64,000 nucleotides of DNA from Symsagittifera roscoffensis. Lineage: Eukaryota > Xenacoelomorpha > Acoela > Convolutidae. Made by a program: the position numbers and the translations under genes. Within the stretch, counting starts at the first letter, position 1; each line of letters starts with the position of its first letter. The stretch spans positions 41,504,696 through 41,568,695 of the forward strand of contig NC_087067.1 in NCBI RefSeq assembly GCF_963678635.1, given 5' to 3'. This document shows positions 1 through 11,995 of this stretch, piece by piece. Under the pieces are notes generated by a model, which was given only the letters and a program-made list of their open reading frames with translations, had not been told where the DNA came from and searched no databases.

Positions 1-1132
1 CAATGAGAAAAAAAAAGGGGAGGAGGAGTTGAATCATGGGGTTTGATTTAGAAATTTCATAGGATTTTACCCTTAATGTTCATTTGAATTGAGATTCCTA
101 AAAATAATCCCTGAACTGGACAAAAAAAACAGTTAAAAACCAAAGTAAAGGTTCGAAATGGAAAATTTCATGTAAATTTGATTAATTTTTATTTTACCTT
201 CTCGAAAATTACGACTTAATTTACTGTTTTCCGAAAGTTTCAAAATTGATTCTGCTACTATGAACCTTCTTTTCAGTGTTTAGAGCATTTTATAACCAAA
301 TATTTAGCTCAAATTAAGGTAAACTTCATCGTATTTCAATATTTTGAGAAAAAATTGTTGAAAAAGTCATTTTTTTTATTCAAAATTTTGTATCATTGTC
401 TCAACATAATACCAATTAACATATAGTCTTAGCTTATTTTTAAAATCTATAAGTAAAAGTATGTTAAAAATTAGATCAAAAGCAACAATACATTAGCCAA
501 AATTATGAGATTTCTGCAATTTTTTTCCAAATACTTGAAATTTTTGCAATTTTTTCCAAATACTTGAAATTTTTGCAATTTTTTCCAAATACTTGAAATT
601 TTTGCAATTTTTTCTCAAAAAATTTGAATTTTTTCGAAATTTCAGTAGGTTTCAGCATTGTTTCAATTAGATAGAAAGTAAAATTATCTAATAAATTTTT
701 ATTAGATCAAATTAAACAAAATGTTATCGTGTTTTGAATTTTTTCGAAAAAATTTTTTTGATAAAAAATTCCAAGTTTTTGCACAAAAACTCTTACCATT
801 GACTTACCATCCACCCAAAAAAATCTTAATATTTAACCTTAATTCTACACATAATTAGCAATCAATTGTTCCAATTTAGGTAACGCGCGCCGAGATTCCC
901 TCTATTACGCGCGCCGAGGTAATGCTCTATTCCCTATTTTAATACATGGGGGTCCGCCACCTCCCCCCCCCCCCACTTAACCTCCAACATCTACTACTCA
1001 CAACAAAAAACAAAAGCGTTTGATTCACTTCCACACCCCACCCTCGAACAAAAATTGAAGAATTTTGATTTTGAACCATCAGCCAATGACCATTAAAATT
1101 CATTTCTAGAAAACAGACAGCGGCAAACACTT
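1..1132. other. AT-rich intergenic DNA
   Basis: No reading frame here looks coding. It holds a short tandem repeat (516-616) and two direct copies of ACGCGCGCCGAG (883-894 and 907-918), which are GC-rich islands in an AT-rich stretch. A C homopolymer lies near 963-975. Nothing else is recognisable. Confidence 0.6.
516..616. repeat. 29-bp tandem repeat, about 3.4 copies
   Basis: The unit reads roughly CAAATACTTGAAATTTTTGC followed by a T-rich tail. It repeats at 29-bp spacing with almost no change, so it expanded recently. It lies in noncoding DNA. Confidence 0.9.
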
Positions 1133-1870
1133 GTAAATGGTGCATATTCAGATTGGCTCAAGTTGGAGCAAGATGAGCCTCAGGGTTTTGTATCAGGACC
1201 TCTGCTGTTTAACTTATATGCCAGAAACTTTAGACAAGTCGTGTGCTCTTGCAAAAAATGCCGATGAAAGAGCACTTTTAATTTTTTTTGAAAACCGATA
1301 TCAGCAACACAAACCATTGAATCCAATATCAACAAAATATTCTCACATTTTCGATTAAACCAATTAATAAAAAATGTAGACAATACGCAGTTCATTACTT
1401 TCTCTGCTCCATCAGAAAAATTACCCATAGGAAACTGCAAGTTGTACATAGGTATAAACTAAGTCAAAATATCAGAATGCATCAAGTTTCTCGGTGTTAA
1501 CAACGGTGCATGCTTAACGTTTGAAAAAGAAATTAACAAAGTGTTACAGAAGTTGGCGAGTGCCATCCAAACCATCAAATGCATATTAAAAAAATTCCTC
1601 TAGAAGGAAATTGTTTATACTCAAAACCCATGTTTTAAGCCTTTGCACTATCTGTGAAGGCTTTGAATAGTTGCACAAAAGAACGTCTAGACAAGCTGGA
1701 AAAGCAAATAAATTGGGGTATACGGATTGTCATGAACATGAACATTAGAACATGCCAAAAAAATCTTAGAGCATTTAGCTGCTTGCAATTAACGAGTTCT
1801 AATTTCCACTATAAATTTCGCACCAGCTCAACTCTTCTGCCAGGATTTTGTCAAACAATTTTTTTTGCAG
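1133..1870 (+). pseudogene. Decayed LINE reverse transcriptase fragment
   Basis: Translating in shifting frames gives successive parts of a non-LTR retrotransposon reverse transcriptase. First comes a PQG-x-V-SGPLLFNLY block (about 1187-1222), the conserved palm region before the catalytic site. Next comes NADERALLIFF (about 1258-1290), a corrupted version of the YADD box in which Y and the second D are lost. A segment containing IKFLGV follows after an in-frame TAA (about 1460-1500). Last is a thumb-like stretch around LDKLEKQINWGIRIV (1690-1730). Frameshifts and stops mean it cannot make enzyme. The order of motifs matches Jockey/CR1-like elements, but the clade cannot be fixed by eye. Confidence 0.72.
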
Positions 1871-2266
1871 GTCAAAAAAAAATTAAAACTTGGTAATTCA
1901 GAAACTTATCTCCATGAAGAAAACATGTACACTATTAAACAGATTAACTAAAATTGCATACCAGAGGATAATTTCTAATGCATATAGAGGATAGACGCTA
2001 ATAACACCCAACTTCTCCATTATTTTTTAAACAGAGTCTTATATTTTCAGTGACGGATGAAACGTTTTTTTTGTATTCACGATTTTAATAACAATATACA
2101 CTTGTTCAATCCACAATCAGTTCGATAACTGCAAAAGTTGGTGCAAAAAAATGTTTTTCTCCTTTAATCAAGAGACATTCAAACTCAAACAAATAAAGAA
2201 ATAACTAGTAAGTAAAGTCAACAAAACTCGGAGCTTGAGTTTCATGGATAAAAAATCGATTATAAT

Positions 2267-4092
2267 TTATTTTTAGTGACAAAAACATTAGACATTATAA
2301 TTGATTATAGAAGTCATTTTTGAAGTTAAAATTACTTTTTAATGGATTACTATCGATTTATTTTAAAACAAAGTTATCCATTATGATCCAGTTTTCTCCC
2401 ATTAAAATTGAGTTTTTTGTCAAATTATATCGATGAACATCAATTTTTTTTTTCGCCACAAAAATTCATTTTAATTGATTATTTTCTGAGGAAAATTTAT
2501 TCACTCAACACTCCATACGCTTATTTCATCAATAATATCCATCAAATCGAACTTAATAGATTTTTTTCAGAGGTTTTTGATGAACTGTGCATATTTGAGT
2601 TTTTGCTTGATATAAAAAATGGGATTATAATCTATTTTTCATCGATTATAATCGATTTTGTTTGAAACTTATCAAGACTGATCATGACAATCCAGTCAAA
2701 TCAAATATTTTCACATGTTTGTTTCAGCTTTAGGTTTTTTTCGGCGCTGAAGGAAGGCAATATGAAATATAAGGCTTTAATACGCAGCGACAAACAGTTG
2801 GTAGTTATTTCACATAAATTTTTGGCCCAGGCTTTGAAACTTAACTTATGAGCAACCCGAGTCCAGGTTTGCATTTTATGTTTCGACCAAGTGGTGTCGA
2901 ACATTATTCAGAGTTCGAAGATAAAATCAATCTCAAAATTGAAGCAAAAGTCGATTACAAAGTCGAGTTATAGAGTCGAACACAAAGTCAAAACATAAAG
3001 TGAAAAACAAAGTCGAAACATAAAGTCGAGTTTGGTCGAAACAAAAAAAAGAAAAAAATGTCGAAACATTAAATCAACCACAAAGTCGAAGCAAACAATT
3101 GAACACAAATTTACAGCACAGTCGAACTCATATTTCAAGCATTAAGTCCAGTCGGTCGAAACAAAGTTGAACAAAAACAAAATTACAAATTTTCACCAAG
3201 ACTTTTATTTTTTTTGTCGGTTTTTTTTCGCCTGCAAAACTATGAAACAGTTGCAATCAGCAACAGAATCCAATATATGTGTCCATTTGGAGTGCAGCCA
3301 CAACTTCTATTTGAAAATGAGAAAATTATTGTGATCTCTTGCACAAATTTAACCAAGCTGCTGAATTTTGAATAAAGACGTACCAATTTTTTGCAGTAAA
3401 ATCCTCATCAAGTTATTTGCAGACATCTAAGATCGCGCAGCGTCCAAAACCAGGTCAAAATTGCCATGTCGCGCCAAGATTTTGAGACTGGAAGTTCTAA
3501 TTATCAGGTCTTGAAAGTTGCGCCTTGGGTCGAAAATTCGGAACGTGGGTCGATAAAAATGCGCCGTGGGTAGCTACAAACCAAAACATGTTCGCAAAAG
3601 TCTGGAAAATAAGTCGTAAGCGTCTGGCAGATGGAAAAGTCTGGACATAAACAGCCAAAAATCTTACAAAAGTCGATTGTTCCGATTCAAAAAAATTTTC
3701 GCGGATCGGCAACCAAGCATGATGCTCGAGCTAAACCAGCAGTATCGAGTCTAGAAAACCCCTAGAGTAATTGGTTTCTAGTGACAAAAATTTTGGCCCT
3801 TATAATCAGTTATATATGCCAGTTTTAAAATTTAAATCCATTTTTAATGGATTATAACCGATTTCTTGAACCAAAATAATCCATTCTAATCCATTTTTTT
3901 TTTCAAAAACGTAACTATATATATGATTATTAATTTGGAGAAATCGTGTGTTGTTTTAGGTCACCTGTTGCCTGTCACTCCATTTTTTGTCATATTTCCC
4001 CGGTCACAATTCAATATCCTCATGTTTATTTCAATCTTAGGTTTTATTCGGCACAGGAGTGCAATTTCAGCTAGCGGCAAACAATTTTAGTT
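2267..4092. repeat. Duplicated AT-rich segment, two diverged direct copies
   Basis: The block at about 2267-2400 recurs at about 3773-3910. Both contain a TAGTGACAAAAA start, a run reading TTTTTAATGGATTA and several GATTATAA motifs. The block near 2720-2820 (TTTAGGTTTTTTTCGGC, then GCGACAAACAG) recurs at about 4026-4095. This is consistent with a diverged direct duplication or two copies of an unknown repeat. A related GATTATAATC-rich patch lies at 28916-28975. Confidence 0.55.
2925..3180. repeat. Degenerate AAAGTCGAA short-period array
   Basis: A loose array of units resembling AAAGTCGAAACAT, with more than ten occurrences of GTCGA in about 250 bp. Related GTCG/GCGCC-rich degenerate tracts follow at 3430-3720 and near 7590-7700. 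No protein-like frame persists. Confidence 0.7.
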
Positions 4093-4889
4093 AAAAATGA
4101 TAGAGTAGTTGTTGTGAATAATAAAAAAACTTCTCAAAATTCTAAATATATTTTAGGAAGCTGCTTAAGAGGGAGGCCTTCCGCAATCTAATTTCTACAT
4201 AGATTCTCTAAGCCTAAATTTGGGAGGGTAGTTTTCAAGTCAGAAAGTTTTTCGTAAAGGGTCAAAATAGCAAAAAAGGCTTTTTGAGAAAGTAAAATGT
4301 TTAAAAGAAAAATACAGGCATGGAAGGTTGATTGTGCATGGAAGATTTCTACAACCAGTTGTTCCCATCGAACCCTTAATCCAAGATATGAGATGCCAAA
4401 GTTTTGAAAAAGACGTAAAAAGTTAAAACAGTATAAGACATGGTCTCCTTTTTTGAAATAACAACTTTTGTTATGTAAATATAAGCGCGTAGCGACTTGT
4501 GCAAAAGAATTTCTTGCTTTTTGGTCTTTCCATTGAACCATAACTTCAGATTTTACTGGTAGTATTTTAGAGATTAATAAATAAAAAAAATTCAAGAAAA
4601 TTAGCTAAATTTTTTCCCCTGTGCAATTTTTGGAAGGTCATTGAATGTGGAATACCTTGAAGAAACACAAAAAATGCAAACACACAATCAAGTAGGAAGT
4701 CTTCCCATTTTAATAGTATTTTGCAAATCAGTTTATTCGTTTTCGAAAAATAACTCATACTTTTTTAAATTGTCTTGAAAAAGTTATTAAAAAGGAAAAT
4801 CGGGAATCCTATACAATTTATAATACCTGATTTCTAGCAGGATTTCATGACTTCAATTATGCAAATAAGATGACTAAGACAATAAAAAA

Positions 4890-5130
4890 CAAGACGAAAC
4901 AGTTCAAGTAAAAAAGGTTTTCAAAATCAGGCTTAGTAAAATGACAAATGACAGAACTTTCACTCATAGTAAAAACTTTAAGATGAAAAAAATTGTTTTA
5001 CAAAGTAAGCCGATATAAAATACTAAATTTTATAAGAAACATCGGAAATTGAGCCGACTAAAATTAGGCCGAAAATTACAAATCCGATAAAAATTCAATA
5101 TTTTTTCCAGAAATTTATTTTAAAAAAAAC
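4890..5130 (+). repeat. Dispersed repeat family (copy also at 61.3 kb)
   Basis: The stretch CGGAAATTGAGCCGAC followed by AAAATTAGGCCGAAAA (about 5042-5075) closely matches 61391-61425, and the flanks also align (ACAGAACTTTC on the left, AAAAATTCA on the right). It belongs to the family described at 60846 and 63642. No coding capacity is seen. Confidence 0.6.
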
Positions 5131-5950
5131 TTATACCCGGAACTGACTTAACCTACTTACTGCATAAATGAAGGTAGTTTTTTTAGTAAATTGTTAGGAA
5201 ATTAGCATGTTTTGAAATTAATTGGTTCTACAAAATTGACCATTCTGTGAACAAAGTTGGTTACGGGAAAAAGTTAAGTTACCGATTGCATTACCCTTTC
5301 TTTAAGCAATGAAAAAATTTCGTAGCAATCCGTTCTATTCTTTCTGAAATTGTCGATTCGATGATTGGTCAAACTGTTTCAAGAGATTGCATCCGCATCC
5401 ATTAAATCACTTCAAAATAACATTGGCTTTATGTTGGAGAGCTATATTTTTCGGTGCCAGAAAGTAAGTCTACTTTGCCTCATTAATCCGTTCAAATTTC
5501 ATCTCAGAGTTCAACTAAGAACCGTCCAATGGTAACGATGGTGAAATTTTGGCAAATGAAGACTTTTTTTTACCAAGGCGTTATCCATGACGACTTTGTT
5601 ACAGGAACGAATCCAAAAATTTTTTGATATGGTTACGGATTTTTGATACTTTTCCCAACTTACCTTAAGACTCAATTTTGATCATCGATGATTTTTTAAG
5701 ACTCATTTTTGATCATCGGTGAGTTTTGCAAACCATGTAATGAAAACACTTTCTACTTTCAAATTTTTTGATATGATTTTGAAACATGTTCAAATTGCGA
5801 AAACTGTATGGTATTTTTATTTCTCAATTGACGTCAAATCAAACTTCGTTGCAGTCAAAAAATTCAATTTTATTTGTTTTTTGAAATTCAAATTAAAAGC
5901 CGCGAACTGAAACTCGCGAAATAATGCAAAAAGTTGATAGACATATGAAG
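5131..5950. other. Intergenic DNA 3' of the transporter
   Basis: AT-rich, no coding signal. It has a short tandem duplication (AAGACTCA then TTTTGATCATCG, 5667-5720) and a candidate polyadenylation signal for the minus-strand transporter. Confidence 0.5.
5868..5873 (-). promoter_or_regulatory. Candidate poly(A) signal AATAAA
   Basis: TTTATT on the plus strand reads AATAAA on the minus strand, about 80 bp beyond the stop codon of the SLC35A-type gene. The spacing is plausible for its mRNA end, but the motif is common in AT-rich DNA. Confidence 0.4.
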
Positions 5951-7057
5951 TTATTTACTATAAATGTATACAGATCCAACAACCATCGTAGCACCAACTA
6001 CAAAAACAGGCGTAACTTGAAAGTTAAACAGAAATACTGACATTACACATGACAAAATAATTGCGAGAGAGGTCGCAAAACCCTTCAAAATACTGTCTGC
6101 ATACTTCACCACACAAGCTATTATCAGTCCTCCTAATGCTTGAGTGAAAATAGCCCCGATCGTGTATTCATTGTATCCGTAGAAAAACCCATGCTCAATT
6201 ATTTCTTTGCCCTCTGAAAAGTAAGCAGTAGCTGCTCCCATTAGAGCTCCTATCACTCCCAATTGGATGTTTCGGATCCACAGCGAAACTTCGGAGTCCT
6301 TCAGGATTTTCTCAAAGTACACACCAGCGAATCCGGAGGTCATACACGCTGCTAGAACTGCCATGAATCCTAGAAGTGGGTTTTGATTAGTAGAGTTTGC
6401 TTCTTTTTGATCTTTCGAGATGGTTGCTTCAATTTGAACAGCTGCAACGCCCAGCGAAAGAATGACTAGCGACGCCCACTTAGTGAGGTTTAGTTTGCGA
6501 CCAAGAATCAGAACGGCGAAAAGAGCAGTTGTCAAGAGTTTCATTTGAAAAATTACTTGAAAAGTTGCGGCCGGTAGATTCGAAATGCCAACGTAGAACA
6601 GATTGTTTTGGATCATGTAAAGTGTTGACGGAACTGCAACTCTTAGATTATCCAAAGGATTCGCAATGATGCTTTGATTGACCTGTGATAAAAGAGAAAA
6701 AAATCCGTCATTGACGTAAATGATAACAATAGAAGCTAGAAATTTTAAAACTTCTTGGCAGATAACTGCAGTTGTAGCAAAGTATCGATCGCCAGGCATT
6801 GTTCGGGAGTACCTGGATATCAGGACTAACACGGCATTTTGAATAACCAGGAGTACCAAAGATGCATAACGTTTAATGTTATGACTGCGATCAACGGTTT
6901 GTTTATTCGAAGAGGTTGTATCTTGATGGTAAGTAGACTGCGCTTCGTCTTGCGTTTCTTCCTGAGTTTCTAGTTGAATTTTAGTCGACATTTTAAATTT
7001 GGTTCTCTGACGAGGTTCTGGTTTTTCGGATACTTGACTAATTTTTGTTTTAGTCAT
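5951..7057 (-). CDS. UDP-sugar transporter, SLC35A2/A3 type (Golgi)
   Basis: An intact intronless ORF of 368 residues, starting at ATG 7055-7057 and ending with TAA at 5951-5953. Proteins of this family exchange a cytosolic UDP-sugar (UDP-galactose or UDP-N-acetylglucosamine) for UMP across the Golgi membrane. Residues 1-62 form a hydrophilic Gln/Thr-rich cytosolic tail. About ten hydrophobic spans follow. Signatures of the SLC35A branch are RYSRTMPG (82-89), the IQNN segment with FYVGISNLPAATFQV, KLLTTALF, SGFAGVYFEKILK, WIRNIQLG, ALGGLI and KYADSILKGFATS. The short C-terminus ends VYIYSK. An alternative start is Met23. The match is clearly to SLC35A2/A3; UDP-Gal versus UDP-GlcNAc cannot be decided by eye. 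Lack of introns contrasts with the neighbouring genes and could mean a retrocopy, although the frame is fully open and looks functional. Confidence 0.93.
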   Translation of the reverse strand: MTKTKISQVSEKPEPRQRTKFKMSTKIQLETQEETQDEAQSTYHQDTTSSNKQTVDRSHNIKRYASLVLLVIQNAVLVLISRYSRTMPGDRYFATTAVICQEVLKFLASIVIIYVNDGFFSLLSQVNQSIIANPLDNLRVAVPSTLYMIQNNLFYVGISNLPAATFQVIFQMKLLTTALFAVLILGRKLNLTKWASLVILSLGVAAVQIEATISKDQKEANSTNQNPLLGFMAVLAACMTSGFAGVYFEKILKDSEVSLWIRNIQLGVIGALMGAATAYFSEGKEIIEHGFFYGYNEYTIGAIFTQALGGLIIACVVKYADSILKGFATSLAIILSCVMSVFLFNFQVTPVFVVGATMVVGSVYIYSK

Positions 7058-7074
7058 TAGGAAATTTTTGAATT

Positions 7075-8550
7075 AATAAACATATTGAGCTAGCTAATAC
7101 AATGGGCGAAAAAAGTGAACAAAATTTTAAATGAAATGATATATATAAAAAACAAATATAGTTAACATATAGTTAACATACATAGTTTTTGAGTGACTAA
7201 ACAAATATAGATGAATAAAAACGAAAAGCCGTTTAAATAAGAGCAGTTGAATTTTGATTCAAGTGAATATGCATTTACTAAGGTACGCGTACAAACGCAT
7301 TGTTAGTATCCAGCCAGATTTAAAACCAGTTTGAAGATATGGCTTGTCTGGACTTGCTAAAAATTAATATAGGTTTTAAATAAATTGATGAGCGAACCTC
7401 ATAAATGATAAACAAGCCTCGTTAAAACAGAAACCTCAAAAATCCGTCATTGTCGGACAAATATGGAGTTGTGAAATGCTAGATTGAGTTCAATCAGACT
7501 TAAGAAAAGACTGACAGCGCGACTTGGGAAAAAATTGACGGTTCGATTTTAAAAAAAGGCTAACGGGGCAACTCAAGAAAAGACTGAATTTTGTTCAGTC
7601 ACGCCCGTCGCGCCCGTCGCGGCGGTTTTTTCTCAGTCGGGCGTGTCATCAATTGGCAAGTTTTGGTCGCGACGGTCAGAAATTGCCAATATAAAGTCGC
7701 ACCAATATAAAATTGTGAAATTGGTGCTGGGCCGGTTTTTTTTCTTAAGTCGCGGGCCTCGACGCGGGCTGCAGAAACACTTGAGTCTTGTTACTAAAAA
7801 AAGACGTATGAAAGTCGGGAATGATTGTGTCCGGAAAAAGTTTTTTTATTTCCAGCATCTCACAAAATTTAACATGAGCGTCAATTATAAAATTAAAATT
7901 GTTAAATGAATCTTCAATTAAAAGAAGGGCTATAAAAACAACTATTGGTGATACATTTATCTATGCAACTGGAAATTCTACACTTGTAATCTCTCTATGG
8001 ACATCCATTTCTGATGCCGGACATGGGCAGGGGGAAAACCATGTCAGCGAAAACGGGGATTGCCAAGGACTTCCTAGAACGGTCTAAGAAACAAAGCCTT
8101 ATTTTCAAGAATTTTTTTCAATAAATTTTCTAGAATTTTCTAGAGATTTGTTATTTAAATTAAAATGTTGAGTTTCACTCAGATTTACAACAAAAAGCGA
8201 AATCTTTTGTTTATGGCTAGAAAGTTTCTACCTTAAAAAACTTTGTGTTGAAAATCATGGGCTACGTCTTGACATTTTCAAGTTTGTCTCACCATTTGCC
8301 AGTGCAGCTTTACACAAAAACCTTTTTATTTGGGAACTATGGTTTTTTGTCTAAAAGTTATCAGTTTGAGAGAATGCAAAACGGTTTGTTACAAGTATGA
8401 TAACTCATAGTTTGTAGCGAGGTAAAATCCAATAATCTATGATGAACCAGATTTATTAGGAAGAGGTTACTTTTGATCGATTGTGCCTTTGATTATGAAT
8501 TTCTAGTTGCTCATTGCTTATTAACAGGATTCAATATAAGATAAAAGCGA
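7075..8550. other. Intergenic DNA upstream of the transporter
   Basis: No supported gene. Around 7590-7700 there is a GC-rich imperfect repeat (CGCCCGTCG twice, then GGTCGCGACGG) related to degenerate tracts at 3430-3720 and 50.7-51.15 kb. A frame at 7910-8087 stays open for about 58 codons, but it has no recognisable motif and was not called. Confidence 0.45.
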
Positions 8551-9105
8551 TCACACATTTACATTAAGTAAAGAGACAGCCTCAGAAACTGAGGAAATGA
8601 TGGTGGGGAGATGGGGATGTAGTCTAGATAAGATAAAGTTTGATAGCCCTATCGAGACAAAATTAGATAGCCCTAGTGAGGCTATCTCTGATAACAAATT
8701 ACCCAATGTTTTCAACATAACTACACTCGTGGTTTTGCCACAATGAGAAAACGATTCAACTTGAGAAAATTGTTTTGTTAAACTATCAAAAAGCTGCACA
8801 AATTGCTCAAATTCAATCTTTTCTTTTTTATGCAACCAAATATTTTTGGTCTGAGCGGGACCTGATGTATTCAACCATTCTGGAGCTGCCGCACTGGCGT
8901 GTAAGCTTTTAGTTGCTTATTTGCCAAGATTAATTGTTGACATAGTTGCTTTCTCCAAATTTTGTATTTCACTCGAAGCAAGCAGCAATTCAGCATTTTC
9001 AGAGTCAGCCTCATTGTGAGTGAGCACTTTGGCAATCTCGTTTTTAAGAAAATTGTGGTGCGCAGTTGATTGACGTTGCTTTCAACTTGAGACCCTTCTT
9101 GAAAT
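8551..9105 (-). pseudogene. Broken ORF of unknown family
   Basis: Reading the minus strand from about 9105 to 8551 in one frame gives a plausible protein of about 185 residues. It is interrupted by a single TAA near 8924, and another stop lies just before its N-terminus. Composition is protein-like: it includes NEADSENAELLLASSEIQNL, then PEWLNTSGPAQ, an acidic/Phe-rich stretch EFEQFVQLFDSL, and a repeated GLSNF motif (GLSNFVSIGLSNFIL). It ends LLNVNV with a stop. No family is recognised. It could be a relic of a mobile-element structural ORF or a decayed host gene exon. The call rests only on the persistence of one frame. Confidence 0.35.
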
Positions 9106-10891
9106 TAAGTAACTCTGGATCTCTCATTGTTAATCTTTCTAAAAATTATTCTAATTTCCTTTGATTGCACTTAGATAATTTCGTAAAAACGCTTCCTTCC
9201 GCAGATTCGTGGTCGTTTGAGCAGAGAAAACTCCCAAAACCAAATTTCTTGATTGGAGATGTCTTGCAGTTTTCTTAGCTTAAGAATTGGCAGGGTAGTT
9301 TTTGAGTTTCCAAAAAAAAACGGCCAATAAACCAAAATTTGACTTTTCCGAAAATCATGACTTTTTACATACAAAAAATTTGGTGTTGTAGCCGCTTATG
9401 CTTAAGAGAAACTTCACACAACCTATTGTTTTTGCGACATTGAAAAAAATCATAAAGAATCAAAAAACTGTCAAAAAGTCGAATACCAAAAGTCGTTAGA
9501 AAAAAGCAAAAACGCTATTCTTGATGATTTTGCGGCTTAGATATTCCCAGTTTTTTTAATCAATTGATGCCAAAAACGCTTTCTGCCTTTAGTATTAGAG
9601 TCATAAGATATAGTTAGTGACTGTTTGATTAATTAATTAATTGTAGCGTTGGACTGAATTTAACGCTTTCTAACTTCCCCGAGTATTCGGTTAGACCTGA
9701 AAAACCCTTTCTTCGAAGGGACCAGGCAGTGGACTCGAAGTATGGAAAATACAAACAAACTCTGACGACTGGGATACCGGCTCTAAAAATCTGGATCCAA
9801 CTGTCTTTCACATAGTAACTGAAGACATTTTTTTGCACCAAATTCTAGCTTCATACTTTTGTAAGCATAACTAATAACTATAACTAAGTTTTTTTCCATA
9901 AAACTGTGTTATCTTGATTTCATTCATTTTTCTGATTTGATAAAATGTCATTGAATCTTACCTGTATGAAGCAGCCTTCAATATGCCTCTCGTAGGCTTT
10001 CTGGCTGTTCTAATATGAGCTCAACTTCAAAATATAAAATTTGCTAATGAATATTAATTACTCATGTAGATTTCTTATACAAATAATCAAATAAAGCAAG
10101 TTATACTCAATAGATAAGAAACCCAATCCATGAACCAAGCCATCGCTTTAAATTCGGTAATCATAATAACCAAACTCAGATAACCTTAAATTCACTTTAA
10201 CACACACAAAATGATCATAGTTTTCTCCGTTTTTAATCATGAGTTACCGCATAATTTTCAGTTAAGCTTTTTTTGTATGATAAAAAAGAAACTGACTAAC
10301 AAACAACTTATCACTTCGCATGACATGTTCAACAGTGCTCTGTTTGTTACAATTTACCAATTGCTGATTATTTGTGAACACTTTTTCCCTATTCGATTTC
10401 TTTTTTCAAAGTTACTAATTGAACCAAATGGAGAAGAATTAAAAGAGAAAACGACTCCTAATAAAACAGACAAGAGAGCTCTTATATCAAAGCAAAGCTC
10501 TGAATGTTCCAACTGTCCCTTATTTCATAACGAATTGTTTTTGGGAAAATAAGATATTGAAAATCTATAAATTTTGAAGAAAATCAAAGTGTGAAGATTC
10601 GAGTCGTTCGAACTTAATACGACCAATTAGCAAGCCTCAATTTAATTTGGAACAATTTTGTTGAGCAGGATAGTTTTCCTCGCATAAAAAGTTCGCATTT
10701 CGCTCTCAGCATTAGTCAACTAAATCAGAAAGTCAAAACCTTCAATGAGCTATAAAAACTTTGTTGAAAACGATTATTTTGATTGGCGAAAATTGACTAT
10801 TATTTCGATCGCCGAAACTTGAGCAAAAATATTCCGTTTTCTTCGAAAGCTGGAACAACAAAAACATACGCATAGCCAAAAACCATATGCA
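9106..10891. other. Intergenic DNA
   Basis: AT-rich and without a supported gene. A 113-codon open frame at 10211-10552 (+) has low-complexity Phe/Leu/Lys content and no motif. A patch at 10773-10860 (ATTATTTCGATCGCCG then AAATATTCCGTT) resembles the repeat family at 17.8 kb. Confidence 0.45.
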
Positions 10892-11200
10892 CAGGGGCGG
10901 TTTTACGTTCTTCTTTTCTCCTTAGGTATTTTTGTTACTTGTTACTTTTTAAGAAATCCATCTTTGGCCGACCGACCCTAAAAATTTTCTATAGGCGCCT
11001 TATATACTAATTTTGAGGGGGAGCCTTTTTTTGGACTTTTTTCAAAAATTTTCGCCAAAAGAGAGACTAAACCGTGCTTAGGGAGAGCGAGCTGGAAAGA
11101 TCAGTTCGGTCGATCTAAAGGAAAAGATCGACAAACTTTTTGATTTTTTTTTTGAAAATCCGACCCCCCCTTCTTTGATAAAATCCTATATCCGCCCCTG
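10892..11200. mobile_element. hAT-like MITE, complete copy (309 bp)
   Basis: It begins CAGGGGCGG and ends CCGCCCCTG, forming an inverted repeat. Flanking 8-mers are CATATGCA (10884-10891) and CATATATA (11201-11208), six of eight matching. This fits an aged 8-bp target duplication as made by hAT transposases. Internal landmarks shared with other copies are GGCCGACCGACCC, a GGCGCC block and ATACTAATTTTGAGG. It has no ORF, so it would need a transposase in trans. Confidence 0.75.
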
Positions 11201-11832
11201 CATATATATTTAATCTTTTGAATTATAAAAGTTCTATTTCAAAAAAAATTATTCTGAGATCGTCTCTGGTCAAAAAAATTTTCAGCTTAATTACATTAAA
11301 AAAGACTCAAGTGTATGAAGTGACTCAGATAAGAATACTCAAAATAGAACAAAACTTACAATTTATTGAAAAAGATATCCTATCTTGTAACAGTCTCCTC
11401 CGTATACTTCCACTTCTGAATTCACGAAGCAATAAAGGATGTTCTAAGCTTGCTAAAATTACGTCTAAGCTACGATTAGCTTCGGAGTAACTCATTGAGA
11501 CTAACGAAACTAATGAAAAATTTAATAAATTTATTCTGATCTCTAACCTTGCCAAAGAAAAAATATAGGTTGTAAAATACATGATTTCCGATAACAGCGT
11601 CCAGCATTCCGCTTGAAGCGAGAATCGACTGCAACTTATGACAAAATCGATCTCTGTGGTTGCTACAAACCGACTAGAGACCGACAGACCTCATGGGTCA
11701 ATCGGAACCTACTCTGCGATTCATCTTTTCGGGTAACATCTTCTGAATATTTGTAAATAACCTTCTCAGACCGAGTGAAACTTATCCCTCCGATAATAAC
11801 TGCAACCCCAATAACCTGAACAAAAAGAGGAA

Positions 11833-11995
11833 CAAGTTAACATCCTCCCCCTAAATACGTTTAGGGGGGAGGATGTTAACTTGATTCTAAGTTGGGAATT
11901 TTCAGCCAATCAGAATCGAGCATTTTACATGCAGCGCTTAACAAATTTAATTTAAATTCAGCGCTGGGGTGGAGGATGTTACCTTGATCCCAAAA
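11833..11995 (-). mobile_element. Short palindromic MITE (about 162 bp), copy A
   Basis: The left part is a striking palindrome: CAAGTTAACATCCTCC (11833-11848) faces GGAGGATGTTAACTTG (11868-11883) across a short G/C-rich centre. The body contains TTTTCAGCCAATCAGAATCG, and the far end repeats GGAGGATGTTACCTTGATCC. The same order occurs in the opposite orientation at 45109-45270, with almost equal length, so this is a real dispersed element. Diverged relatives lie at about 16832-16975, 20401-20517, 41995-42180 and 48150-48260. Confidence 0.7.

Noticed and set aside
7899-8087. A 62-codon plus-strand frame with fairly balanced composition
   Set aside because: Too short, no recognised motif and not ATG-anchored at its start; it could be a relic but cannot be supported.
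10211-10552. A 113-codon plus-strand frame
   Set aside because: Low-complexity composition expected from AT-rich DNA, with no motif or splice context.
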